Assembly: GCA_016794345.1 (NCBI GenBank)
Contig: JAEUKE010000314.1
Coordinates: forward strand, 184,277-248,276
Reading direction: 5' to 3'
Origin: Myxococcales bacterium
GTDB lineage: Bacteria > Myxococcota_A > Polyangia > Polyangiales > Polyangiaceae
Length of the DNA: 64,000 nucleotides
A program made the translations under genes and the position numbers. Below the pieces are notes generated by a model. That model was given only the letters and a program-made list of their open reading frames with translations, did no database searches and had not been told where the DNA came from. This document shows positions 21,153 to 30,003 of the stretch, piece after piece. Within the stretch, counting starts at the first letter, position 1. Each line of letters starts with the position of its first letter.

Positions 21153-23636
21153 CTCGACGCCCGCCAGATCGGCCACCACCCGCGCCGTGCGCATCCCGGA
21201 CCCACCGTTGTCGATGGAGAACGTGATGCGGACGCCGCCCGTGTCGACAGCCTCGACCGTGCCGCCGTAGCGCTCGATCTCGGTCTGAAGCTCGCCGACC
21301 TTTCCCGCGCGCGTGCGTTTGTCGAGGTCCTCGAACAGAGACGCGCCGGGCGCGCTGCCGGGCGGGTAGAGGAGGTCCGGGCGGATCATCGCCACGTCCG
21401 CGAACGCGCCGAGCGCAAAGAGCACCGAGCTGGCGGCCGTCGGCAGATCGCGCCCGCGGAACCAGAGCCCGACGTCGTGCACGGGCAGGTGCGCGCAGCG
21501 CAGGTACAGGGCCCCGGCCTGGGCCTTGGACGCCTCGAAGACCCGGTCGGCGGCCTTGGAGAGGCGCCCTGCGCCTTCGAGCTCGAAGGCCTGGGAGACG
21601 ACCGGCCCTGCCAGGCGGATGATGACACCTTCGTTTGTGGGACGGTCCCGCGCCGAGAGGCTGTCGATCTCGGACCGGCTCGCCGGATCCGGGCCGCGGA
21701 GCGCGAGCAGGTCGAGCGCCGCCGCGTCGATGGTCTGGCCTTCGCGCGGGCGCAGCCAAAGCTCGGCGACCCAGCCGTCGCGCGACAACCCGAGCGCCTG
21801 GCCGCCGCCGCGCACCCGACGACGGAGCGCCTCACATGCCTGCGGATCGGGCACACCGACGGATGCCGGCCGAGAGGAGGGCGCGGGCGGCGGCGTGCGC
21901 CGCACGACGAGGTACCCGCCGCCGAGCCCCAGGACGAGAACGATGAGGAGCAGCGGGAGGAGCAGCGGTCGCAGTGAGCGCCCGTCCGCGGGAGGAGCGG
22001 GGCGATCGACCTCGAGCCTCGGCGCGAGAACGGGCGCACGGCGCGGCATGACGCGAGGCTCTCGAGGCTCGAGCGCCAGCTCGCGTGGACCCGCCGAGGA
22101 CGATTGCCCCGAGCTCGAGGCCCCGGCGAGAGGGGAAGGCTGAGGCGACGCGAGGTGGCCGGAGTCGAGTGTGAGCGGCTCCCTTCGTTCCGCCGGCGCG
22201 GGCGGCGCGGGGGCGGGCGGCGCGGGGGCGGGCGCCGCGGGCGCGGGCGGCGCCGCGGGCGCTGACGGTGCTGCAAGGTCGAGGCCCAGCGCCGCATCGA
22301 GGACGGGGCCGGGCCCGGCGAGCGTCTCGCTTCGCGAGAACTGCGCGAGCGTCGCGACGTGGCGCGGCCCAGCGGACGGCTCCGCGGCCGCGCCCTGCGA
22401 CGGGAGCGTCTTCTCCACCACCGGGTTCTTGCGGAGCGCCCTCGGCGGCGCGTCGATCTCGATCGCCTCCGGCGGCCGCGGGCTCGGCGAAGGCAGCTCG
22501 AGGTTCGGCAGCACCAGGATGTCCGTGCCCTTCGCCGAAGCTTGGCTGGCCGCCTCGGCCGGAACGTTCGCCTGGAACGGACCTGCGGAGGGGTTGTTGG
22601 GCAGCGCGGACGAAGGCGCCGCGAGCACCGAGCCTCGGGCGCCTCTCAGATCGCTCGACGAGATCTCGGCGGTGCGGCGCGCCACGCTGTCGACCAGCTT
22701 GGACTTCCGGGCGAGCTCCGTGCCGAGCATGCCCTCGACGAGCGCACCGACGGCCGACGGCGAGGCGAGGCCGAAGACGCGCTCCACCTCGAACGCCATC
22801 TCCTTCGCCGAGGCGAAGCGCGCGTTTCGGTCTGGCGAGAGGCCCTTGAGGACGAGGTCGTCGGCGCCGGGCGGCAGCCCCGTGGCGACGGAGCTCGGCG
22901 GCGCGGGGCGCGCCGTCAGGATGCTCGTGATGTTCTCCACGTCGTTGTCGCTCGGGTAAAGCCGCCGCCCGACGGTCGCCTCCCAGAGCACGGCGCTCGC
23001 GGCGTAGACGTCCACGCGCCTGTCGAGCGGCTCGCCCCTGAGCTGCTCCGGCGCCATGTAAGCGACCTTGCCCTTGATCTTCCCCGCCTGGGTGCGGCGG
23101 CCGTGTTCTGTCGCCTTGGCGATCCCGAAGTCCAGGATGCGCGACTGCCCGTCTCTCCCGACGAGGATGTTGTCGGGGGAGACGTCGCGGTGCACGAGCC
23201 CGAGCGGCCGCCCGTCGGTGCTCCTCGCCTCGTGGACGGCGTGCAGCCCGTAGAGCGCTTGCGAGACGATCGCGCCGACGACGGGCAAGGGGAGTCGCGC
23301 GCCCTTCTTCTGCACGGCGCGGAGCACGCGCGCGAATGACTCGCCCTCGTGGTACTCCATGACCAGGAAGAGCTCCTTGCCCTCGCTCACGACGTCGATC
23401 GTCGAGACGACGTTCGCGTGCTGGACTTGTGCCGCGAGGCGAGCCTCGTCGAGGAACATGGTCACGAACTCCGGATCGCTCGCGAGGTGCGCATGCATCC
23501 GCTTGATGGCCACTGTGCGAGAGAACCCGACCGGTCCGAGCAAGCGCCCGAGATGGACCGTCGCCATACCCCCCGACCCGATCACGTCGCAGATGGCATA
23601 ACGTCCCAACACGACCATGGGCGCGTCGTCGCTCAT
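21144..23636 (-). CDS. Membrane-anchored Ser/Thr protein kinase
   Basis: This 830-residue protein has a complete Hanks-type kinase domain at residues of about 12-285: IGSGGMATVHLG glycine loop, VAIKRM, LVHRDVSPDNILV catalytic loop, DFGIAKATE and YMAPEQL. A long Pro/Ala linker follows (about 460-485). A transmembrane helix at about 554-574 (LLLPLLLIVLVLGLGGGYLVV) then leads to a roughly 250-residue extracytoplasmic domain. That domain contains CEALRRRVRGGG and LYLRCAHLPVHD and is not a PASTA or PEGA repeat; I do not recognise it. It may sense an envelope signal and is divergent from prs. Confidence 0.92.
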   Translation of the reverse strand: MSDDAPMVVLGRYAICDVIGSGGMATVHLGRLLGPVGFSRTVAIKRMHAHLASDPEFVTMFLDEARLAAQVQHANVVSTIDVVSEGKELFLVMEYHEGESFARVLRAVQKKGARLPLPVVGAIVSQALYGLHAVHEARSTDGRPLGLVHRDVSPDNILVGRDGQSRILDFGIAKATEHGRRTQAGKIKGKVAYMAPEQLRGEPLDRRVDVYAASAVLWEATVGRRLYPSDNDVENITSILTARPAPPSSVATGLPPGADDLVLKGLSPDRNARFASAKEMAFEVERVFGLASPSAVGALVEGMLGTELARKSKLVDSVARRTAEISSSDLRGARGSVLAAPSSALPNNPSAGPFQANVPAEAASQASAKGTDILVLPNLELPSPSPRPPEAIEIDAPPRALRKNPVVEKTLPSQGAAAEPSAGPRHVATLAQFSRSETLAGPGPVLDAALGLDLAAPSAPAAPPAPAAPAPAPPAPAPPAPAERREPLTLDSGHLASPQPSPLAGASSSGQSSSAGPRELALEPREPRVMPRRAPVLAPRLEVDRPAPPADGRSLRPLLLPLLLIVLVLGLGGGYLVVRRTPPPAPSSRPASVGVPDPQACEALRRRVRGGGQALGLSRDGWVAELWLRPREGQTIDAAALDLLALRGPDPASRSEIDSLSARDRPTNEGVIIRLAGPVVSQAFELEGAGRLSKAADRVFEASKAQAGALYLRCAHLPVHDVGLWFRGRDLPTAASSVLFALGAFADVAMIRPDLLYPPGSAPGASLFEDLDKRTRAGKVGELQTEIERYGGTVEAVDTGGVRITFSIDNGGSGMRTARVVADLAGVESR

Positions 23637-23698
23637 CTGACCAGGTACCTTAGCAAGGTTTCGCGCGCTTCCGCTATGCTCGCCCCCGCCCCGGCCCG

Positions 23699-24631
23699 AT
23701 GGAACGAACTCTCCTCTTCACGACGCAAGCGTACGCTTATCTCGAGCCGCTCTTCTTGGCTGCGGCGCCCTTCGAACGAGGAAACATCGAGCGTAAGTTC
23801 TTCCCCGACGGGGAGCGCTACCTCCGCCTCGACGCCGACAGCTGGGGGCGGCACGTGGTCCTGCTCGGCGGCACCCCGAGCGACAGCGACTGGCTCGAGG
23901 TCTACGACCTCGGCTGCGCGATCTCCCGAGCCGGCGCGCGCTCGCTCTCCATCGTGATGCCGTATTTCGGCTACTCCACGATGGAGCGCGCCGTGAAGCC
24001 GGGGGAGGTCGTGACCGCCAAGACACGCGCGCGCCTCGTCTCGAGCATCCCGCCTTGCGAGGCCGGGGCGCGGATCTTCCTCTTCGATCTCCACACCGAC
24101 GGCATCGAGTTCTACTTCGGCGACGATCACGTCACGCACCACATCTACGGCGCGCCGGTGATCACCGATCTCATCCGCGCCGTGACGGCAGGCCGGCCCT
24201 ACGTCCTCGGCGCGACGGACGCCGGGCGCGCCAAGTGGGTCGAGAGCCTCTCGAGGCAGCTCGGGGTCGACCCGGCCTTCGTGTACAAGCGCCGCGACCC
24301 GAGCTCGGGGGCCATCTCGCTCACCGGCGTCAACGCCGACGTGAAAGGTTACGATGTCGTCATTTACGACGACATGATCCGCACCGGCTCGTCCCTCGTC
24401 CAGGCAGCGCAGGCCTACAAGTCGGCGGGCGCCTCCCGCATCCACGCGGTGACGAGCCACCTCGTCTTGCCGGCGGGGGCGCTCGACAGGCTCCAGGGCT
24501 CCGGTCTCTTCGAGACGATCTCCGGAACGAACTCCCACCCGGGCTCGAGCCAGCTCGCGGGCGCCGCTGGCATGGTGGCCGACATCGCGCCGCTCTTCGC
24601 CCGGGCCCTCGAGATCTCCGCCCACAAGTGA
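23699..24631 (+). CDS. prs: Ribose-phosphate pyrophosphokinase family protein
   Basis: The 310-residue enzyme makes PRPP from ribose 5-phosphate and ATP. It has FPDGERYLRLD, VMPYFGYSTMER (flexible loop region), LFDLHTDGIEFYF with a metal/ATP His, and the PRPP-binding loop VVIYDDMIRTGSSLVQAA near residues 219-236. The canonical loop is DDMIDTGGT; here Arg replaces the second Asp and SS replaces GT, so this is a divergent member. It ends FARALEISAHK. A TATGCT box lies 18 nt upstream of the ATG. The lipase gene starts 19 bp downstream. Confidence 0.85.
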   Translation: MERTLLFTTQAYAYLEPLFLAAAPFERGNIERKFFPDGERYLRLDADSWGRHVVLLGGTPSDSDWLEVYDLGCAISRAGARSLSIVMPYFGYSTMERAVKPGEVVTAKTRARLVSSIPPCEAGARIFLFDLHTDGIEFYFGDDHVTHHIYGAPVITDLIRAVTAGRPYVLGATDAGRAKWVESLSRQLGVDPAFVYKRRDPSSGAISLTGVNADVKGYDVVIYDDMIRTGSSLVQAAQAYKSAGASRIHAVTSHLVLPAGALDRLQGSGLFETISGTNSHPGSSQLAGAAGMVADIAPLFARALEISAHK

Positions 24632-24650
24632 AACGACCTCGGTAGCGTCG

Positions 24651-25802
24651 ATGGCGACCCACGTCTTTTTGTCCCCCGGCATGTTCGGCTTCGCCAAGGT
24701 GGCGAGCTTCCAGTACTTCGAGCACGTCATCCGTGCGCTCACCGATCGGTTCGCGCTGCGGGGGAGGGCAGCGCGTGTCGTCGTCTGCGACGTCCACCCT
24801 ACCGCCTCGGTTCGCCGGCGCGCGCTGCGCCTCGCCCGCACGGTCCGCGAGCACGCCGGCGCCGACCAGGACCCCATCCACATCGTCGGTCACTCCACGG
24901 GCGGGCTCGACGCGCGGCTCGTCGCCTCGCCGTCCGTGCACCTGCCCGGCGTGACCCCGGAAGATCTCGCGTGGCTCCCGCGCCTCCGCTCGATCACCAC
25001 GATGAACACGCCTCATTACGGCACCCCTCTCGCGGCGTTCTTCGCGACCAAGAGCGGCCAGCAGGTGCTCTACGCGGCGATGGCGCTCACCGTCACCGTG
25101 CTCAAGCTGGGCGCGCCGCCGCTCGCCGCCGCCAGCGCGCTCATGGCCGCGTTCTCCCGCGTCTCCGGCGCCATCGAGCTCTCCGTCATCGAGCGCACCG
25201 CCGAGTCGATCATCAAGGTCCTCGACGACGCGTCGAGCCGTGACCTGCGCAGCTTCCTGCGCCTCATCCGCGACGACCAAGGCGCCGTCATCCAGCTCAC
25301 CCCCGAGGCGATGGATCTCTTCCAGGCCGCCGTCGAAGACTGCCCCGGCGTTCGCTACCAGTGCGTCGCGAGCTACGCCCCCCGGGAAGGCGCGCGCGCG
25401 TTCCTCCGCTCGGTCCCTTCGCCCTGGGGGATCGTGTCGATGGCGATCTTCAACACGTTCTACAACATCACCGCCAGCCACGACGACCGCTACCCGTGCC
25501 GGCCGCCGGACGACTCCGTGAGCGCCACCCTCCGCGGGATGCTGGGCACGCTCCCGGCGGAGACCGAGAGCGACGGCGTCGTCCCGCTCTATTCGCAGAT
25601 CTGGGGCGACCCGGTGTGGGTGGGTCGAGGCGATCACCTCGACGTCGTCGGCCATTTTCCCGGCCGCCCCGCCTCCGGCAAGGAGCTCCACGTGGACTGG
25701 CTCCGCAGCGGCGCCGGCTTCGACGAGACACGCTTCGAGACGCTGATGGACCGCATCTTCGCGGGGATGGTCCTCGCCGAGGAACAACACGGTCGGCCGT
25801 GA
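24651..25802 (+). CDS. Lipase/esterase-like alpha/beta hydrolase
   Basis: The 383-residue protein has HVFLSPGMFGFAKV near the N-terminus as oxyanion region, HIVGHSTGGLDARLV with the GxSxG nucleophile Ser, TESDGVVPLYSQ carrying the likely acidic residue and GDHLDVVGHF with the likely catalytic His. These are features of triacylglycerol-lipase-like enzymes. There is no signal peptide, so it is probably intracellular or secreted by another route. It is followed by a GTGA overlap with the uracil-DNA glycosylase gene. The natural ester substrate is unknown. Confidence 0.8.
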   Translation: MATHVFLSPGMFGFAKVASFQYFEHVIRALTDRFALRGRAARVVVCDVHPTASVRRRALRLARTVREHAGADQDPIHIVGHSTGGLDARLVASPSVHLPGVTPEDLAWLPRLRSITTMNTPHYGTPLAAFFATKSGQQVLYAAMALTVTVLKLGAPPLAAASALMAAFSRVSGAIELSVIERTAESIIKVLDDASSRDLRSFLRLIRDDQGAVIQLTPEAMDLFQAAVEDCPGVRYQCVASYAPREGARAFLRSVPSPWGIVSMAIFNTFYNITASHDDRYPCRPPDDSVSATLRGMLGTLPAETESDGVVPLYSQIWGDPVWVGRGDHLDVVGHFPGRPASGKELHVDWLRSGAGFDETRFETLMDRIFAGMVLAEEQHGRP

Positions 25803-26566
25803 CGCGCTCGCGCCGGCTCGCGCTCCTCGCCGACGAGATCTCGCGCTGCCGGGCGTGCCCGCGTCTCGTCGCCCATCGCGAGGCGGTAGGGGAGGTGAAG
25901 CGCCGCGCGTACGCCGCCGAGACCTACTGGGCGCGTCCCGTCCCGGGCTTCGGTGATCCCGACGCCCGCCTCGTTGTCGTGGGCCTCGCGCCCGGCGCTC
26001 ACGGCGCGAACCGCACCGGCCGCGCCTTCACCGGCGATCGGTCCGGCGACTTCCTCTACGCGGCGCTCCACCGCGCCGGGCTCGCCTCGCAGGCGCAGTC
26101 GTCATCGCGGGTTGACGGCCTGACGCTCTCGGGCGTGTTCATCACGCTTCCTTGTCGCTGCGTCCCGCCGGACAACAGGCCCCTGGCAGAGGAGCTCGCT
26201 CGCTGCCGGCCTTGGTTCGTCCGCGAGGTCGAGCAGCTCGGAGCCACCGGCGCCATCCTCGCGCTCGGCGCCATCGCCTACGACGCCGTGCTCTCGCTTG
26301 CCGACCCCGCGAAACACCCCACCTTCGCGCACGGGGTCGAGTCGGCCGTGGCTCTTCCCTGGGCCCGAGGGCGTGCCGTGCCGGTCGTGGCCAGCTACCA
26401 CGTCAGCCAGCAGAACACCCAGACCGGCCGGCTCACCGCCGCGATGTTCGACCAGGTTCTCTCCCGGGCAGCCGACCTGGCTGGACTGGCCGGACCGCAG
26501 AGGGGTCGCCACGCAAGCCGAGGTCGTGTAGAAGAAGCGGCCGTCAAGAACCGTCGAAGTAAATAG
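25799..26566 (+). CDS. Family 5 (UDGb-type) uracil-DNA glycosylase
   Basis: The 255-residue protein has the UDGb motif LVVVGLAPGAHGANRTGRAF followed by TGDRSGDFLYAAL. It also has the Cys set for a 4Fe-4S cluster (CRACPRL near the start, LPCRCVPPDNRP and ARCRPW) and the late motif PVVASYHVSQQNTQTGRLT with the leucine-loop-equivalent His. Family 5 enzymes excise uracil and other deaminated bases from DNA, an activity suited to GC-rich genomes prone to cytosine deamination. The GTG start overlaps the lipase stop. The basic C-terminal tail may aid DNA binding. Confidence 0.9.
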   Translation: MTRSRRLALLADEISRCRACPRLVAHREAVGEVKRRAYAAETYWARPVPGFGDPDARLVVVGLAPGAHGANRTGRAFTGDRSGDFLYAALHRAGLASQAQSSSRVDGLTLSGVFITLPCRCVPPDNRPLAEELARCRPWFVREVEQLGATGAILALGAIAYDAVLSLADPAKHPTFAHGVESAVALPWARGRAVPVVASYHVSQQNTQTGRLTAAMFDQVLSRAADLAGLAGPQRGRHASRGRVEEAAVKNRRSK

Positions 26567-26582
26567 GAACCTCAGGAGCCCT

Positions 26583-27215
26583 ATGCGCCTTCTCAACGTT
26601 TTGTCCCTCGGTGTGCTCTTCGCCACGGCCGTCGGCTGCAGCAGCGACCCCGATCCGAACGATCCGTCCCAGTTCCAAGGCGGCGCGCAGTACCCGCAAG
26701 GACAGGGCCAGTACCCGGGCGGCCAGTACCCGGCGGGTCAGTACCCGGCCGGCACGGCCACGGCGCCCGGCACGGCCACGGCGCCCGCCCCCGCGGGCAC
26801 GAGCGCGACCAGCTCGGCCACGCCGATCGCCCCGGCCGCCGCCGCCATCGCCACCCCGGCGCTCACCGCCCTCGCCTCGGCGGAGACCCGCGGCATGTCG
26901 CCCGAGGGTGGCGCGTTCGCCGGCAACTTCCAGCAGGGCCAGACGCTCGAGCAGCCCTTCAACATCGAGCCCGGCAAGTGCTACACGGTCGTCGGCGTCG
27001 GCGTCGGCATCACCGAGCTCGACATCCAGATCGTCGGCTCGCTCGGCCCGATGACGCAGGTCCTCGCGCAGGACAACCAGACCGGGCCCCAGGCCGTCCT
27101 CGGCTCCGGCGGCAACTGCTTCAAGAACCCGCTGCCCGTCGGCGGGCCGGCCAAGGTCGTCATGAAGGCGACGGGCGGCTCGGGCCTCGCCGTCGCGCAG
27201 ATCTACAAGAAGTAG
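26583..27215 (+). CDS. Hypothetical lipoprotein with GQYPAG and TATAP repeats
   Basis: The ATG has an AGGAG site eight bases upstream. The 210-residue product has a signal peptide with lipobox ATAVGC and a repeat-rich linker (QYPAGQYPAGTATAPGTATAP). It then has a compact domain with two Cys (GKCYTVVGVGVGITELDIQI and GGNCFKNPLP) likely joined by a disulfide. The domain ends with beta-strand-like AKVVMKATGGSGLAVAQIYKK. Proteins of this shape are common in myxobacterial genomes as far as I recall, but I know no function. A strong terminator follows at 27331. Confidence 0.75.
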   Translation: MRLLNVLSLGVLFATAVGCSSDPDPNDPSQFQGGAQYPQGQGQYPGGQYPAGQYPAGTATAPGTATAPAPAGTSATSSATPIAPAAAAIATPALTALASAETRGMSPEGGAFAGNFQQGQTLEQPFNIEPGKCYTVVGVGVGITELDIQIVGSLGPMTQVLAQDNQTGPQAVLGSGGNCFKNPLPVGGPAKVVMKATGGSGLAVAQIYKK

Positions 27216-27330
27216 CCACCAGCTCTCAGCGAAGCGACTGGTGAGGTCGCGCCGACTGGTGGGTTGGGCTCGCGCCTAGCTGGCGAGATCGGTCCCAGCT
27301 TTCACGTCCGTGCCGCGTTGCCCCCCTCCC

Positions 27331-27371
27331 AACCCTCCCCCGGCTCGCGGGGGAGGGTTTCCTTTTTTTTT
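27331..27371 (+). terminator. Rho-independent terminator
   Basis: A perfect 12-bp stem (AACCCTCCCCCG pairing with CGGGGGAGGGTT) with a GCTCG loop is followed two bases later by nine consecutive T. This is a textbook intrinsic terminator for the lipoprotein gene. It belongs to a cluster of hairpins in the gap between this gene and the convergent ExbD gene. Confidence 0.85.
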
Positions 27372-27375
27372 CTGC

Positions 27376-27399
27376 GTGCAGACGTGCGCACGTCTGCAC
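27376..27399. repeat. 24-bp perfect palindrome
   Basis: GTGCAGACGTGC is followed directly by its reverse complement, with no loop. A zero-loop palindrome is less typical of a terminator and more like a dimeric protein-binding site or recombination relic. It lies between two terminator-like hairpins in a convergent gap. Confidence 0.6.
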
Positions 27400-27419
27400 C
27401 TCCGCGCCGGAAAAGCAAA

Positions 27420-27443
27420 CCCCCCTCCGCGAGCGGAGGGGGG
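27420..27443 (-). terminator. Hairpin ending the ExbD operon
   Basis: CCCCCCTCCGC and GCGGAGGGGGG flank two bases, giving an effective stem of nine or more pairs around GCGAGC. It is placed 76 bp past the minus-strand exbD stop, with a short A-rich run (AAAAGCAAA) on the plus strand that would be U-rich in the minus transcript. Confidence 0.55.
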
Positions 27444-27518
27444 CAGGGGGGAGGCGACTGCAGAGACGGAGCTGTCAGGAAAGACCGGCGTCTCCGGCCT
27501 GTGCGCGGCCTTGCCTCG

Positions 27519-28148
27519 TCACTTGTTCCCGCTGCGGACAAGCAAGTGGTACTTGCCGAACTCGCTCTGTCCTGCGGTGTAGAGCACCTCGAACAGGAGG
27601 CGGTAGGGCGTCGTCTCGTCGGCGACGATGATCGCCTCCGACGTCGTCGCGTCCTTGCCACGCGCCTCGCGGAGGGCCCGATCGTTCGCGCGGTACTTCT
27701 GGAGGACCTGCGCGAGCGGCTGGATGTAGAGGTCGTTTGGCCCGTTGCGCTTGTAACGCGCGTCGAGGCCCGTCTGACCGAGCTGCTCGCGATCCGAATA
27801 CTCGACGATGGGCTTCGTCTCGTCGCCGACGTTGATCTCCGTCTTCGAGATCCGGATGATGACGCCCTCTTCGCCCGGCTCCGCCGTGAGCACCGAGACC
27901 GGCAGCTGCAGATCTTGGTTCTGGGGAATGTTGGTGGTGCTGGCGGAGAGGGTCTTGAGGACGAACACGAGGATGATCGTCATCAAGTCGAGCATCGCCG
28001 TGATGTTGAGGAAGTCGATCTCGGGCTCGCGAGCCTTCTTCCGCTTCGCCTTCCGGAGCGCGGCCTTGAACTTGGCGATGCTGGCCTGCGGGCGCCTGCT
28101 CGTCGCGGCGCCCGGGGCCTGGCCCATCGGCGGATTCTGCGCGGTCAT
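27519..28148 (-). CDS. ExbD/TolR-family motor protein
   Basis: This 209-residue protein has a long basic N-terminal region (KFKAALRKAKRKKAREPE). One transmembrane helix follows, FLNITAMLDLMTIILVFVLK, with the Asp that conducts protons in ExbD/TolR stators. The periplasmic domain starts with LQLPVSVLTAEPGEEGVIIR. It would pair with an ExbB-type channel to energise envelope work. Its ATG overlaps the stop of the preceding ExbD (ATGA). It is the last gene of the minus-strand motor operon. Confidence 0.88.
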   Translation of the reverse strand: MTAQNPPMGQAPGAATSRRPQASIAKFKAALRKAKRKKAREPEIDFLNITAMLDLMTIILVFVLKTLSASTTNIPQNQDLQLPVSVLTAEPGEEGVIIRISKTEINVGDETKPIVEYSDREQLGQTGLDARYKRNGPNDLYIQPLAQVLQKYRANDRALREARGKDATTSEAIIVADETTPYRLLFEVLYTAGQSEFGKYHLLVRSGNK

Positions 28149-28759
28149 TTCGCGACCCCCAGGTGGAACTCGGGGAAGAGAACACGCTGCTGTTCGTTCG
28201 TCGCGTCCGGATCGCTCCGGAGCGCGTCGAGCACCGCCACGAGGTACTTGTACTGCACGTCACGGCTGCACGTGACCGTGACCTGCGTCTCGTCCTCGAA
28301 CTTGCCGCCGCCCGCGTCGTATTTGAGCGTGCGCGCGCACTCGCGGATCTTCTTGTAGTCGTAGACCTCTTGGCCGCCCTCGTTGGCCATCGGGACGGTG
28401 ATGCCCTTGCCGACGCCGCCGCAGCCGGTCGCGATGCCGCCGAAGCCCGTCGAGAACTGCACGCCGGTCCCGGTGATGAGCACCGTGAGGTTGAGCGCGT
28501 CGCTCTTCACGTCCTGCTTGACTTTGCCGCTGCCGACCGAGGGCGGCACCGTGTCGAGCTGCGTGAGGAACGTCACCGTCACGCTCGCGAGCACGAAGAC
28601 GAGGACGTTGGTGATGATGTCGAGGTAAGGGACGATGTTGAGCTCGCCCGATTCCTCGCCGGCCGCGGGCTCGGCCGGCTCGGAAAGGCGACGAATCTTC
28701 GACCGCTGAGCGGGGCTCAGCGGGATGTCCGCCGTGGGGGGTTGTCCGCCTTGCGTCAT
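28145..28759 (-). CDS. ExbD/TolR-family motor protein
   Basis: The product has 204 residues. NIVPYLDIITNVLVFVLASV is the single membrane helix with the conserved Asp. The periplasmic part is larger than usual and holds several Cys (ATGCGGVGKG, IRECARTLKYD, VTVTCSRD), so it may be disulfide-stabilised. It ends in a conserved ExbD-like VQYKYLVAVLDALR helix. It sits between the ExbB homologue and a second ExbD, so the stator may contain two different ExbD chains. Confidence 0.88.
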   Translation of the reverse strand: MTQGGQPPTADIPLSPAQRSKIRRLSEPAEPAAGEESGELNIVPYLDIITNVLVFVLASVTVTFLTQLDTVPPSVGSGKVKQDVKSDALNLTVLITGTGVQFSTGFGGIATGCGGVGKGITVPMANEGGQEVYDYKKIRECARTLKYDAGGGKFEDETQVTVTCSRDVQYKYLVAVLDALRSDPDATNEQQRVLFPEFHLGVAK

Positions 28760-28774
28760 GGAAGCAAGCGCTGG

Positions 28775-29455
28775 CTAGTACGAGCCCTTGGTGCTGATGG
28801 TGAGCAGGTTGAAGACCCGCTCCGTGATCGAGTCCAGCTCGTGCGCGATGCCCTTCGCGCGCGTGTGCAGGATGACGTGCGCGATCATGCAGATGACGGC
28901 GATGAGCAGACCGAACGCCGTGTTGTACATGGCTTCGGCGATGCCGTTCGAGAGCATCTGCTGCTTGACCGCGGGCGAGAGCCCTTCGGCCGCGATGGCG
29001 CCGAAGGTGCTGATGAGGCCGAAGACGGTCCCGACCAGCCCGACGAGCGTCGCGATGTTCGCGAGCGACCACAGCGCGCCGATGCGCTTCTCGACCTGCG
29101 GCTTGATCTCGGCGAGCTTCTCGCTGAGCGCGGCGTCGATCTCGTCCGCGCCCTTGTTCGCGTGCGTGAGCCCCGACTTCACGAGCTGGAGCACGGGGTA
29201 GTCACTGGCCTCGCAGAGCTTGATCGCGCGGTCGATGTTGCCCGCCACGACGAGCTTCTTCACCTGGCCGAAGAACTCCTTCGAGTTCACGCTGTAGCGG
29301 CGGATCTGGAAGGCCGCTCGCTCCACGATGATGGTTACTACGACCGCCGACACCACCAGATTCAAAATCAGGAAGGTCGGGTTGTGCTTGATGGCGTCGA
29401 CGAGGTTTGCGCCACCCTTTCCGCCTTCGGCCGCCAACATCACCAATTGACGCAT
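28775..29455 (-). CDS. ExbB/TolQ/MotA-family proton channel
   Basis: The product has 226 residues with three membrane helices: FLILNLVVSAVVVTIIVERA near residues 27-47, ANIATLVGLVGTVFGLISTF near 130-150 and AMYNTAFGLLIAVICMIAHV near 175-195. The second helix has the GTVFG-type motif and the third the TAFGL motif typical of MotA/TolQ/ExbB channels. The ATG has GAAAGGA upstream. A TTGCGT-18-TATAGT promoter lies about 120 bp further up. It is the first gene of a three-gene minus-strand operon with two ExbD genes. Confidence 0.93.
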   Translation of the reverse strand: MRQLVMLAAEGGKGGANLVDAIKHNPTFLILNLVVSAVVVTIIVERAAFQIRRYSVNSKEFFGQVKKLVVAGNIDRAIKLCEASDYPVLQLVKSGLTHANKGADEIDAALSEKLAEIKPQVEKRIGALWSLANIATLVGLVGTVFGLISTFGAIAAEGLSPAVKQQMLSNGIAEAMYNTAFGLLIAVICMIAHVILHTRAKGIAHELDSITERVFNLLTISTKGSY

Positions 29456-30003
29456 CCCCAGAGTCCTTTCTCGAAAAAGCGCGGGTTCGAACGGCTACGG
29501 CGACCGCTGGTCGGCGGGGTAGAGAGGGGCGAAGCTGCTGAACTTCGGTCGCATCGCGCTCGATGTGCATGCGGACTATACCGGCGCGATTTGTCGCTAC
29601 GCAAGCTCAGCTCCAAGGTTTACGCGGGCCGACCGTCGCTCGCCCTCGAAAGGCTGATGCCCGGCACCCGAACAAGTGGGTGGAAAACTTGTCGTGGCAC
29701 GGTAGCTGCTAACCCACACCAAATCTTTGTTGACGGTCGAGGGTAGAACTCGTGAAGATGTCACCGCGTTTGCGAGTGCTTGTCTTTGCCTTCGAATTAG
29801 GCCTCCGGTACGTCTCCTGAGCGAGACGGCCTGTTATGGCCTTGCACCTTTCCGGAGCCGTCAGCTAGCGTGTCGGCCCTCTCGGAACGGGAGCAGCAAC
29901 AGAACGAAATCTTCGGCGCCGAGCCTCGTCGCTCGGTGGCAGCGGGACAGCGGAGTCGGACACGCTCGCGCCCAGCCGGGTGCGATACAAGGAGCAAGGC
30001 ACA
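29456..30003. other. Divergent intergenic region of the motor operons
   Basis: No gene is seen in these 548 bp. It carries the minus-strand promoter listed separately. The plus side must drive the second motor operon, whose ATG has AAGGAG at 29991-29996. A TTGACG hexamer at 29729-29734 is the best -35 candidate on the plus strand, but its -10 partner (TGAAGA) is poor. The base composition is lower in GC than the flanking genes. Confidence 0.5.
29575..29604 (-). promoter_or_regulatory. Sigma-70-like promoter for the minus-strand ExbB operon
   Basis: On the minus strand TTGCGT (29604-29599) is followed after 18 bp by TATAGT (29580-29575). This is a good housekeeping-type match for a GC-rich genome. 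Transcription would start around 29568, giving a leader of about 113 nt before the ExbB start at 29455. Confidence 0.45.
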
